A DNA stretch of 64,000 nucleotides from CAVSRC01 sp963781775 (GTDB lineage Bacteria; Pseudomonadota; Alphaproteobacteria; Rhizobiales; Kaistiaceae), in the NCBI GenBank assembly GCA_963781775.1, contig CAWAHE010000006.1, positions 47,235 through 111,234 on the forward strand, in the 5' to 3' direction. The translations under genes and the position numbers were made by a program. The notes beneath the pieces were generated by a model that was not told the DNA's origin, made no database searches, and was given only the letters and a program-made list of their open reading frames with translations. This document shows, piece by piece, positions 8,166 to 15,277 of this stretch (position 1 is the first letter of the stretch; the number at the start of each line of letters is the position of its first letter).

Positions 8166-8933
8166 ATGCGTCTCACCACTGGCTTGGCCGTATTGCTCGC
8201 CGCCTTCGTCGCCACGTCGGGCGCCGCTAGTGCCAAGGATTGGAAAACGGTCCGCATCGGCACCGAAGGCGCCTACCCGCCTTTCAACTTCTTCGACTCC
8301 GACAAGCAGCTGCAGGGCTTCGACATCGATATCGCCAAGGCTGTCTGCGCGAAGATGAAGGTCGAATGCACCTACGTCGCGCAAGACTGGGACGGCATCA
8401 TCCCGGCGCTGACCGCCGGCAAGTACGACGCGATCTTCGCCTCCATGTCGATCACCGACGAGCGCAAGAAGGTCATCGACTTCTCGCGGCCCTACTACAA
8501 CACGCCGTCGACCTTCGTGGCCCCGAAGGACACGAAGCTGACCGACACCAAGCCGGAGACCCTCAAGGGTAAGACGGTCGGCGCCCAGTCCTCGACCATC
8601 CAGGCGAACTATCTTGAAGAGAAATACGGCGACGCCGACATCAAGCTTTATCCGTCGCAGGACGAGGTGAACCTCGACCTCGTATCGGGCCGCATCGACG
8701 CGCTGCTGGTCGACAAGCTGGTCGCGCTCGACTGGCTCAAGACCGACGATGGCGGCTGCTGCAAGCTGCTCGGCGGCGATATCCCGGTCGGCGGCGGCGT
8801 CGGCGCCGGCGTCCGCAAGGAGGATACCGATCTGCGCGACATGATTTCCAAGGCGATCGAGGAGATCAAGGCGGACGGCACCTACGACAAGATCAACGCC
8901 AAGTATTTCGACTTCTCGATCTGGAAGGACTGA
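8166..8933 (+). CDS. Polar amino acid ABC transporter substrate-binding protein
   Basis: 255 residues with a typical Sec signal (MRLTTGLAVLLAAFVATSGA, cleavage near ASA-KD) and the family 3 solute-binding pattern: IGTEGAYPPFNF, GFDIDIAKAVCAKM, DWDGIIPALTAGKYDAIFAS, MSITDERKKVIDFSRPYY. This is the lysine/arginine/ornithine or histidine binding protein group (HisJ/ArgT-like). The ribosome site (AAGGGG, 8154-8159) is 6 bases before the ATG. It is the first gene of an operon with two permeases and a dehydrogenase-like enzyme. The precise amino acid or opine-like ligand cannot be told from sequence alone. Confidence 0.92.
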   Translation: MRLTTGLAVLLAAFVATSGAASAKDWKTVRIGTEGAYPPFNFFDSDKQLQGFDIDIAKAVCAKMKVECTYVAQDWDGIIPALTAGKYDAIFASMSITDERKKVIDFSRPYYNTPSTFVAPKDTKLTDTKPETLKGKTVGAQSSTIQANYLEEKYGDADIKLYPSQDEVNLDLVSGRIDALLVDKLVALDWLKTDDGGCCKLLGGDIPVGGGVGAGVRKEDTDLRDMISKAIEEIKADGTYDKINAKYFDFSIWKD

Positions 8934-8943
8934 GCGTTTCGAT

Positions 8944-8973
8944 GGCCGGGACGGCACTTGCCGCCTCCCGGCC
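8944..8973 (+). terminator. Hairpin between substrate-binding protein and first permease gene
   Basis: GGCCGGGA (8944-8951) pairs with TCCCGGCC (8966-8973), with an inner CGGC/GCCG stem around ACTT. No T-run follows. As with the hairpin at 4597, it sits just after a solute-binding protein gene and before the permease gene, so a partial terminator or mRNA 3' stabiliser is the likely role. Confidence 0.5.
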
Positions 8974-9009
8974 TCATCCCGTCAACGCGACCAGGGGGGC
9001 TGAGGTCGG

Positions 9010-9723
9010 TTGGAGCAACTTCTCGATCTGATCCGCTTCGGCCCTGACGGCTGGGGCGACGAGATCGCCTCCGGCGCCTGGCTGACCGTGCGGCTGGCGC
9101 TCACAACCCTGCCCGTCGGCCTCGCCATCGGATTTCTGGTCGCTCTCGCCAAGAATACCAATCGCCCGATACTCACGATTCCGGGTAACCTGTTCACCAC
9201 CGTCTTTCGCGGCCTGCCGGAACTCCTGACGCTGTTCATCGTCTATTACGGCGGCCAGACGCTCCTGCAAAAGGTCGTTGGTCTGTTCTTCGACGTGCAG
9301 ATCGAGGTGACCAGCTTTGTTGCCGGCTTCATCGCGCTCGGCCTGGTCTTCGCCGCCTACGCCAGCGAGGTGTTTCTCGGCGCCTTCCGTGCGATCGGCC
9401 GCGGCCAGTACGAGGCCGCGCATGCGCTCGGCCTGCGCCCGCTGCCGACATTGCTACTGGTCATCGTACCGCAGCTCCTGCGCCTGGCGTTGCCGGGCCT
9501 CGCCAACCTTTGGCTGGTGCTGCTCAAGGACACATCGCTGGTCTCGGTGATCGCGATCAACGATCTCCTGCGCGAGACCTATGTCGCAGTAGGCGCGACC
9601 AAGCAGCCGTTCTTCTTCTACCTCGTCGCCTGCCTGATCTATCTCGCCATGTCGATCGTCTCGTCGTTCGGCATCAACGGCATCGAGCGCTGGTCCGAGC
9701 GCGGCCAGGCGAGGGCGCGATGA
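9010..9723 (+). CDS. Amino acid ABC transporter permease (HisQ-like)
   Basis: 237 residues starting from a TTG at 9010, supported by the purine-rich AGGGGGG at 8993-8999. About five membrane segments. The HisQ/HisM family loop is seen in AFRAIGRGQYEAAHALGLRP, followed by LLLVIVPQLLRLALPGLANL, and the N-terminal half has the TVFRGLPELL motif. It should pair with the permease at 9720 to form the heterodimeric channel for the binding protein at 8166. The genes overlap (ATGA at 9720-9723), so translation is coupled. Confidence 0.9.
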   Translation: MEQLLDLIRFGPDGWGDEIASGAWLTVRLALTTLPVGLAIGFLVALAKNTNRPILTIPGNLFTTVFRGLPELLTLFIVYYGGQTLLQKVVGLFFDVQIEVTSFVAGFIALGLVFAAYASEVFLGAFRAIGRGQYEAAHALGLRPLPTLLLVIVPQLLRLALPGLANLWLVLLKDTSLVSVIAINDLLRETYVAVGATKQPFFFYLVACLIYLAMSIVSSFGINGIERWSERGQARAR

Positions 9724-10460
9724 ATCTCGAGCTTCTCGCCAAATACGGGCCGCGGATGCTCGACGGCCTGCTGGTCACGATGGAACTCGTGGTCCTGTCG
9801 GTCGGACTCGGTCTGCTGTTGGCGATTCCCGTGGCGCTCGCCCGCCTGTCGCGGAGTCGCGTCCTGCGCGGCCTGTCCTTCGGCTACGTCTATTTCTTCC
9901 GCGGTACGCCGCTGCTGGCGCAGGTGTTCCTCGTTTATTACGGCAGCGGGCAGTTCCGACATGCGTTCGATGCTGTCGGCCTGTGGTGGTTCTTCCGCGA
10001 CGCCTTCTTCTGCTGCGTGCTCACCTTCACGCTTAACACCGCCGCCTATCAGGCCGAGATCTTCCGCGGCGCCATCCGCTCGGTGCCGCGCGGCCAGAGC
10101 GAGGCCGCAGCCGCACTTGGCCTCCGCCCCTTCCCGACCTTCATACGCGTCATTCTGCCCCAGGCGATGATTGTCGCGCTGCGCCCGCTCGGCAACGAGC
10201 TCATCCTGATGATCAAAGGCTCGGCGGTCGCCGCCGTGGTCACCGTCTTCGACCTGATGGGTGTCACCCGCCTCGCCTATGCCCGCTCATTCGACATCTC
10301 CGTCTACTTCTGGGCGGCCATCCTTTACCTCTCGGTGGTCGAGACGCTGAGACGCGTCTGGAACCAGATCGAGCATTGGCTGACGCGACACCTGCACGCG
10401 CGCGCGCCGGAAGGGGCCGCGGCCAAGTTGGCACCTGACGGCGAAAGCGTCGTGGGGTAG
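9720..10460 (+). CDS. Amino acid ABC transporter permease (HisM-like)
   Basis: 246 residues. The ATG at 9720 overlaps the stop of the preceding permease. Motifs: YFFRGTPLLAQVFLVYYG near the N-terminus, then AIRSVPRGQSEAAAALGLRP and VILPQAMIVALRPLGNELI, the HisM-type ATPase-contact loop. It completes the membrane part of the importer. The usual third component, a HisP-type ATPase gene, is absent: the next gene encodes an oxidoreductase. The C-terminal tail after about residue 222 (HLHARAPEGAAAKLAPDG) is polar and probably cytoplasmic. Confidence 0.9.
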   Translation: MNLELLAKYGPRMLDGLLVTMELVVLSVGLGLLLAIPVALARLSRSRVLRGLSFGYVYFFRGTPLLAQVFLVYYGSGQFRHAFDAVGLWWFFRDAFFCCVLTFTLNTAAYQAEIFRGAIRSVPRGQSEAAAALGLRPFPTFIRVILPQAMIVALRPLGNELILMIKGSAVAAVVTVFDLMGVTRLAYARSFDISVYFWAAILYLSVVETLRRVWNQIEHWLTRHLHARAPEGAAAKLAPDGESVVG

Positions 10461-10524
10461 AAGACCCGTCGGCGGCCATTCTGCCGCCAATCCAATCGCA
10501 TTTCCGAGGGGAGTTGTTCTCAAA

Positions 10525-11397
10525 ATGGCAAAAGTCGCCTTCATCGGCCTTGGCGTGATGGGCTATCCGATGGCCGGACACCTGGCCAAGCGCGGCGGGC
10601 ACGACGTGACCGTCTATAACCGCAACGCCGCGAAAGCGGTCAAGTGGGCATCCGAGAATCCCGGCAAGACGGCGGCGACGCCGAAGGAAGCCGCCGCAAG
10701 CGCCGAATTCGTCTTCACCTGCGTCGGCAATGACGACGACCTGCGCTCCGTGACGACCAGCGCCGACGGGGCCCTGGCCGGCATGGCGAAAGGCGCCACG
10801 CTGATCGACAACACAACCGCTTCGGCCAATGTCGCCCGCGAGCTCTATGCGGCCGCGAAGGCCAAAGGCCTCGGCTTCCTCGACGCGCCGGTCTCCGGCG
10901 GTCAGGCGGGCGCCGAGAACGGCCAGCTCACGGTGATGGTCGGCGGCGACCAGGACGTGTTCGACCGGGCGAAGCCGGTGATCGACAACTACGCCAAGAT
11001 GGTCGGCCTGATGGGGCCGGCCGGCGCCGGCCAACTCACCAAAATGGTCAACCAGATCTGCATTGCCGGCCTGGTGCAGGGCCTCGCCGAGGGCATGAAC
11101 TTCGCCCGCAAAGCCGGCCTCGACATCGAGCAGGTCGTCGGCGTCATCTCCAAAGGCGCGGCGCAGTCCTGGCAGATGGACAACCGCTACAAGGCGATCA
11201 TGGCCGACAAGTTCGATTTCGGCTTCGCCGTCGACTGGATGCGCAAGGATTTGTCGATCAGCCTCGATGAAGCGCGGCGCAACGGCGCCAAGCTGCCGGT
11301 GGCCGCGCTGGTCGATCAGTTCTACGCCGAGGTGCAGGCCATGGGCGGCGGTCGCTGGGATACCTCCAGTCTCCATGCTCGCCTGTCGCGCGACTAA
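10525..11397 (+). CDS. NAD(P)-dependent beta-hydroxyacid dehydrogenase (3-hydroxyisobutyrate dehydrogenase family)
   Basis: 290 residues. The N-terminal Rossmann motif is AFIGLGVMGYPMAGHLA; the substrate-binding motif is DAPVSGGQAGAENGQLTVMV; the catalytic lysine lies in GAGQLTKMVNQ. This family includes 3-hydroxyisobutyrate dehydrogenase, tartronate semialdehyde reductase and succinic-semialdehyde/glyoxylate reductases. The gene follows the amino-acid permease by 64 bases and may act on a product of the imported compound. The protein ends GGGRWDTSSLHARLSRD, shorter than the usual helical tail. A decayed second copy of this 3' end lies immediately downstream. Confidence 0.88.
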   Translation: MAKVAFIGLGVMGYPMAGHLAKRGGHDVTVYNRNAAKAVKWASENPGKTAATPKEAAASAEFVFTCVGNDDDLRSVTTSADGALAGMAKGATLIDNTTASANVARELYAAAKAKGLGFLDAPVSGGQAGAENGQLTVMVGGDQDVFDRAKPVIDNYAKMVGLMGPAGAGQLTKMVNQICIAGLVQGLAEGMNFARKAGLDIEQVVGVISKGAAQSWQMDNRYKAIMADKFDFGFAVDWMRKDLSISLDEARRNGAKLPVAALVDQFYAEVQAMGGGRWDTSSLHARLSRD

Positions 11398-11408
11398 ACT
11401 GCGCATGA

Positions 11409-11508
11409 GTGGGGCGCAGCTACGCGCTGCTACAGGCGACGGGGCGGCAATCGCTGGGACAACATCGAGCTGCTGCTGACCGTGCTGGAGAAGGATCAGG
11501 CTTCATGA
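11409..11508 (+). pseudogene. Decayed duplicate of the 3' end of a hydroxyacid dehydrogenase gene
   Basis: Twelve bases after the dehydrogenase stop, two overlapping frames together look like the end of a related enzyme: frame one gives SYALLQATG, then, after removing one base of the GGGG run at 11441-11444, frame two gives GGNRWDNIELLLTVLEKDQAS and a TGA at 11506-11508. This aligns with FYAEVQAMGGGRWDTSSL at the end of the intact protein, and the tail IELLLTVLE fits the usual family C-terminus better than the intact copy does. It is a remnant of a tandem paralogue or of a recombination between paralogues. The remaining bases up to 11577 show nothing recognisable. Confidence 0.5.
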
Positions 11509-11577
11509 CAACCGGAACAAAACGCCCTGCGGCTGTTGCAGCGACCATTGCGGCCTTATGTCTCTACAGCGGCGACG

Positions 11578-12345
11578 ATGAGCGCAGCGCGGGAGGGACG
11601 CTTGGCTTACGCCTCACCAAATTTGGAGGCGGACGAAATTAGTTCGCGAGTTGACAGCGCCAGCGCCAATCCGAAAGCGATACTGGCCGAACTGAAGAGG
11701 CTGGGCTCGGAGAAGAACCGCGCCGGCATGGCGCGGTTCGGCATCAATACCGACAAGGCCTTCGGCATCTCGATGGCGACGCTGAAGCCGATCGCGAAGC
11801 GCTTCAAGCGAGACCATGCGTTGGCCGAGGCGCTATGGGCGAGCGGTTACCATGAAGCGCGCCTGCTCGCCGTGCTGATCGAAGACCCCAAACAGGTGAC
11901 GCCGACGCAGATGGACGCCTGGGTGGCGGACTTCAACTCGTGGGACGTCTGCGATCAGGCCTGCATGAGGGTGTTCGCCCGGACGCCTTATGTCACGGCC
12001 AAGGTGAAACGATGGGCGCGAGACGACCGCGAGTTCGTTCGCCGGGCAGCCTTCGCCACCATCGCCGGGTACACGGTCCATGCCAAGAAAGCGCCGGACG
12101 AGGCGTACCTAGCGTTCCTGCCGATCATCAAGCGGTACGCCACCGACAACCGAAACTTCGTGCGCAAGGCAGTCAACTGGGCGCTCCGCCAGATCGGCAA
12201 GCACTCGCAGGCGCTGCACGGTCCTGCCCTCGCGCTGGCGGAGGAGCTGGCCGCATCCGAAGACAAATCGTCACGGTGGATCGGAAGGGATGCGGTGAAG
12301 GAACTGACCGACCCGGCGCAACTCGAGCGCCTTGCCGCGCGCTGA
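11578..12345 (+). CDS. DNA alkylation repair protein, AlkD-like (HEAT repeat)
   Basis: 255 residues from the ATG at 11578. An all-helical HEAT-like protein: LKRLGSEKNRAGMARFGINTDKA at the start of the fold, then MATLKPIAKRFKRDHALAEAL. The tryptophan/aspartate pair in DFNSWDVCDQ sits where AlkD family members place their DNA-lesion contact and catalytic aspartate. FVRRAAFATIAGY and FVRKAVNWALRQIGKHS are repeat motifs. AlkD enzymes excise bulky N3- and N7-alkyl bases. The start is uncertain: an upstream ATG at 11536 adds 14 residues, and the first 30 residues are not conserved-looking. It converges on the Lrp gene with only 5 bases between stops. Confidence 0.83.
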   Translation: MSAAREGRLAYASPNLEADEISSRVDSASANPKAILAELKRLGSEKNRAGMARFGINTDKAFGISMATLKPIAKRFKRDHALAEALWASGYHEARLLAVLIEDPKQVTPTQMDAWVADFNSWDVCDQACMRVFARTPYVTAKVKRWARDDREFVRRAAFATIAGYTVHAKKAPDEAYLAFLPIIKRYATDNRNFVRKAVNWALRQIGKHSQALHGPALALAEELAASEDKSSRWIGRDAVKELTDPAQLERLAAR

Positions 12346-12350
12346 GAGCC

Positions 12351-12848
12351 TCAGGCGGCCTTCACCTTTTCTTTTTCCTTGTCGAGCACGACGTAGCTTA
12401 ACGGCAGCACGGTCGTGTACTTGATCTGCTCCATCGCAAACGTCGTGGAGACGTCGGTGATATCGATCTTGGCGATCAGGCGCTTGTAGAGATTGTCGTA
12501 AGCCTCGATGTCCGGCACGACGACCCGCAGCAGGTAGTCGACCTGCCCGGCCATGCGGTAGAACTCGACCACTTCGGGAAAATCGCGGATGACCTCGGCG
12601 AAGCGGCGCAGCCACTCGTCATTGTGTTGGCTGGTCGTGATGGCGACGAACGCCGTCACCTTGGTGTTGATCTTCTTGGGATCGAGAAGCGCCACGCGGC
12701 CGGTGATCACTCCGTCTTCCTCGAGCTTTTGAATGCGGCGCCAGCACGGCGTCGTGGATAGACCGACGCGACGACCGATCTCGGCAACAGGCACCGTCGC
12801 GTCTTCCTGGAGAATCTGCAGGATCTTGCGGTCCAGACGATCGACCAT
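12351..12848 (-). CDS. Lrp/AsnC family transcriptional regulator
   Basis: 165 residues from the ATG at 12848, which has GGAGA five bases upstream; an in-frame start 48 bases earlier would run into the palindrome. N-terminal helix-turn-helix (LDRKILQILQEDATVPVAEI, GLSTTPCWRRIQKLEEDGVI) and a C-terminal RAM amino-acid-sensing domain (FAEVIRDFPEVVEFYRMAGQ, DYLLRVVVPD). Such proteins form octamers and respond to amino acids. A perfect inverted repeat at 12886-12908 in its promoter suggests autoregulation. Its other targets cannot be deduced. Confidence 0.92.
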   Translation of the reverse strand: MVDRLDRKILQILQEDATVPVAEIGRRVGLSTTPCWRRIQKLEEDGVITGRVALLDPKKINTKVTAFVAITTSQHNDEWLRRFAEVIRDFPEVVEFYRMAGQVDYLLRVVVPDIEAYDNLYKRLIAKIDITDVSTTFAMEQIKYTTVLPLSYVVLDKEKEKVKAA

Positions 12849-12885
12849 TTCCGTCTCCGTGCGACAAGATTTCGTATCTGCCTCT

Positions 12886-12908
12886 ATCGTAGGCAATTAT
12901 CCTACGAT
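12886..12908. promoter_or_regulatory. Palindromic candidate Lrp operator
   Basis: ATCGTAGG (12886-12893) and CCTACGAT (12901-12908) form perfect 8-base arms around the AT-rich spacer CAATTAT. The site is 38-60 bases upstream of the Lrp start codon, a usual place for an autoregulatory operator. Lrp/AsnC sites typically have short arms around an AT-rich centre, as here. Confidence 0.6.
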
Positions 12909-12964
12909 GGAGGCTGGATCGGCGCGGATATAGAAATTAATTGCGTATTTGTCAAACCAATCGC

Positions 12965-13633
12965 CTACAGGCGACGGGCGACCTCGCGCCTGAGGACCGG
13001 CAGCAGTTCGGCCTCGAACCATGGATGACGCTTGATCCAGGCGTTGTTCCGCCAGGACGGATGAGGCAGCGGCACGATCAGTGGCGCGCGCGTGGCAGCC
13101 ATGATGTCGCGCCAGGCGGCCACCGTCTCGGTCAGGGTCGGGCGCGCCAGCTGACCGAGATGCCAGGCATGGGAATAGGAGCCGACGGCAAGCAACAGGT
13201 CGATCCGTGGCAGCGCGGCGAAGAGCGGCGCACGCCATGCCGGCGCGCATTCGCGGCGCGGCGGCAGGTCCGCCCCGCGCTCGTTCAGCCCCGGGAAGCA
13301 GAAGCCCATCGGCACGATCCCGACACGGCTGACGTCGTAGAACGTCTCGGCGTCGACGCCCATCCACGCGCGCAGCCGATCGCCGGATGGATCGGTGAAC
13401 GGGATGCCCGAGGCATGCACGCGCGTGCCCGGCGCCTGACCGACGACGCAGATCGTCGCGGTCGGCGAGACGCGCACCACCGGCCGTGGCTCATGGGGCA
13501 GCGGGCGCCCCTGCGGGCGATCGCGGCAAATGCGGCAAGCGCGGATTCCTGCCAGCAGCGAATCCAGTTCGCCGGACGGCCCCTCGCCTCCGCCGCGCCG
13601 CCTAACTGACTGCCGAATCTCGGTTTTACGCAT
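12965..13633 (-). CDS. Uracil-DNA glycosylase family protein (likely 4Fe-4S type)
   Basis: 222 residues from the ATG at 13633. The UDG fold motifs are present in variant form: motif A GQAPGTRVHASGIPF, and a C-terminal motif HPSWRN. Four cysteines, C33 and C36 (CRIC), C112 (FCFPG) and C129 (RREC), are spaced like the 4Fe-4S ligands of family 4 enzymes. The enzyme should remove uracil or another damaged base from DNA. Motif A has Q instead of the family 4 E in GEAPG, so activity is not certain. The in-frame extension upstream of 13633 overlaps the divergent histidine kinase gene and is not real. Confidence 0.82.
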   Translation of the reverse strand: MRKTEIRQSVRRRGGGEGPSGELDSLLAGIRACRICRDRPQGRPLPHEPRPVVRVSPTATICVVGQAPGTRVHASGIPFTDPSGDRLRAWMGVDAETFYDVSRVGIVPMGFCFPGLNERGADLPPRRECAPAWRAPLFAALPRIDLLLAVGSYSHAWHLGQLARPTLTETVAAWRDIMAATRAPLIVPLPHPSWRNNAWIKRHPWFEAELLPVLRREVARRL

Positions 13634-13635
13634 CG

Positions 13636-13643
13636 TTAACCAT
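13636..13643 (+). promoter_or_regulatory. CtrA-like half-site (TTAACCAT)
   Basis: TTAACCAT lies between the divergent glycosylase gene (start 13633) and the histidine kinase gene (start 13739). The octamer equals the half-site reported for the alphaproteobacterial cell-cycle regulator CtrA; another TTAA lies at about 13660, but not at the 7-base spacing of a full site. Given the kinase's likeness to DivJ/PleC-type enzymes, a cell-cycle link is possible, but an octamer can occur by chance. Confidence 0.3.
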
Positions 13644-13738
13644 GATTTTGAGCGGCAAGTTAAGCATCTTCTGCGACAGTGGCCCACGCTCCCGCCGCGT
13701 TCCTTGCCGGGAGGAAGCATCGGGGCCATCACGCAATC

Positions 13739-15277
13739 ATGAACACCGCCGCGTCCGCTTCCGAAAGCGACAAGACGGCGCAGAGCCGCGAGCGCGCCGA
13801 ACGCCGACGCTCGGTGACGCGCGCCGTGCGCGACCAGCGCGAGCGCTTGACCTCGAGTTCGGGCACGCGGCCCGCCTTCGACCACGAACTGGTGCTGACC
13901 TTCGCGCAGAACCGCATCAGCGCCGCCTTCGCGATCCCATTGCTGGTGGCGCTCGTCTCGATCGCCTCGCTGCTCTGGATCCAGCCGGTCGTGGTCGCCG
14001 CCTGGGCCTTCCTGGTGCTCGCCATGCATGTCGGCATGCTGGCGCTGTGCCGTCGCTATATCGGCACCGCACCTGCCGACGTGTCCATCACCACGTGGGT
14101 GCGGCGCGTCGTGGTCGCCGAGTTCTTCGGCGGAGCGACCTGGGCGGTCATCCTGCTGCTCGTCCCGCCGCACGGTGGCGACGTCGCCGGCGTCGAGGTG
14201 TTCCAGTTCGCGACCATGCTTGTGGTCGTCTCCGTCATCACGTCGCTGGCCTCGACTGTGCCTGCGGCGGCGGTAGCCGGGACCCTGCCGATCACCCTGA
14301 CACTGGTCGCCGGCTTCGTCGGCAGCGGGCAGTTCCTGTTCATCGTCCTGTCGATCATGGCGCTTGGCGCGCAGTTCTTCTTCCTTCTGCTGGCATCGCG
14401 GCTCTATCAGGCGACGCTGGCGATGCTCGAATACCGCGCCGAAAAGGATTTGCTCATCGCTGAACTGGGCACCGCGAAGTCAATCTCGGACGAAGCCCGG
14501 CGGCGCGCCGAGGAGGCCAACCTCGCCAAGTCGCGGTTCCTCGCGACCATGAGCCACGAGCTGCGGACGCCGCTCAACGCCATCCTCGGCTTCTCCGAGA
14601 TCATGATGAACCAGGTGCTCGGCCCGATCGGCAACGCCAACTACCGGGAATATGTCGGCGACATCCACACCAGCGGCCAGCATCTGCTCAACCTCATCAA
14701 CGAGATCCTCGACCTGTCGCGCATCGAGGCCGGTCGCTACGACTTGCACGAGGAACCGATCAATCTCGCCCTGATGGCTGAGGATTGCGCCAGCCTGCTT
14801 CAACTGAAGGCGAAGTCGAAAAACATCGTCATCAGCGAGGATTACGAGCGGGGCCTGCCGCGCCTGTGGGCTGACGACCGGGCAGTGCGGCAGGTGGCCC
14901 TCAATCTGCTGTCCAATGCGATCAAATTCACGTCACCGGGCGGAGAAGTCGCGATCAGCGTCGGGGCTGCTCCGGGCGGCGGCCAATACCTTTCCGTCCG
15001 CGACAACGGGCCGGGCATCGCACCGGAGGAAATCCCGATCGTGCTGTCGTCGTTCGGACAGGGATCGATTGCCCACAAGAACGCCGAACGCGGCGCCGGT
15101 CTCGGCCTGCCGATCGTGCAGGCGCTGATGTCCACCCACGACGGCACGTTCGAGCTGAAATCGAAGCTGCGCGAGGGCACCGAGGCGATCGCCACGTTCC
15201 CGCAGTCGCGCGTCATGGAAGCCCTGCCGCCGATCAAGGACCCCGGCACGCGCAGCCGCTGGATGCGGACCGGTTAA
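13739..15277 (+). CDS. Membrane sensor histidine kinase (PleC/DivJ-like core)
   Basis: 512 residues. Basic N-terminus (about 1-50), then six or seven membrane segments (about 55-225), then a short coiled region (SDEARRRAEEANLAKSR) and HisKA with the phosphoacceptor H273 in MSHELRTPLNAILGFSEIM. HATPase motifs: NLLSNAIKF (N box), DNGPGIA (G1), GAGLGLPIV (G2). No periplasmic sensor or receiver is present, so the membrane part probably senses. The core resembles the PleC/DivJ/PdhS kinases that feed the DivK-CtrA pathway of alphaproteobacteria. No cognate regulator gene is adjacent. Its 3' end overlaps the convergent cobT by 4 bases. Confidence 0.88.
   Translation: MNTAASASESDKTAQSRERAERRRSVTRAVRDQRERLTSSSGTRPAFDHELVLTFAQNRISAAFAIPLLVALVSIASLLWIQPVVVAAWAFLVLAMHVGMLALCRRYIGTAPADVSITTWVRRVVVAEFFGGATWAVILLLVPPHGGDVAGVEVFQFATMLVVVSVITSLASTVPAAAVAGTLPITLTLVAGFVGSGQFLFIVLSIMALGAQFFFLLLASRLYQATLAMLEYRAEKDLLIAELGTAKSISDEARRRAEEANLAKSRFLATMSHELRTPLNAILGFSEIMMNQVLGPIGNANYREYVGDIHTSGQHLLNLINEILDLSRIEAGRYDLHEEPINLALMAEDCASLLQLKAKSKNIVISEDYERGLPRLWADDRAVRQVALNLLSNAIKFTSPGGEVAISVGAAPGGGQYLSVRDNGPGIAPEEIPIVLSSFGQGSIAHKNAERGAGLGLPIVQALMSTHDGTFELKSKLREGTEAIATFPQSRVMEALPPIKDPGTRSRWMRTG

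Noticed and set aside
10471..10488. Short hairpin (GGCGGC/GCCGCC) after the HisM-like permease gene
   Set aside because: Only 6 base pairs and no T-tract; such short GC repeats are common by chance here.
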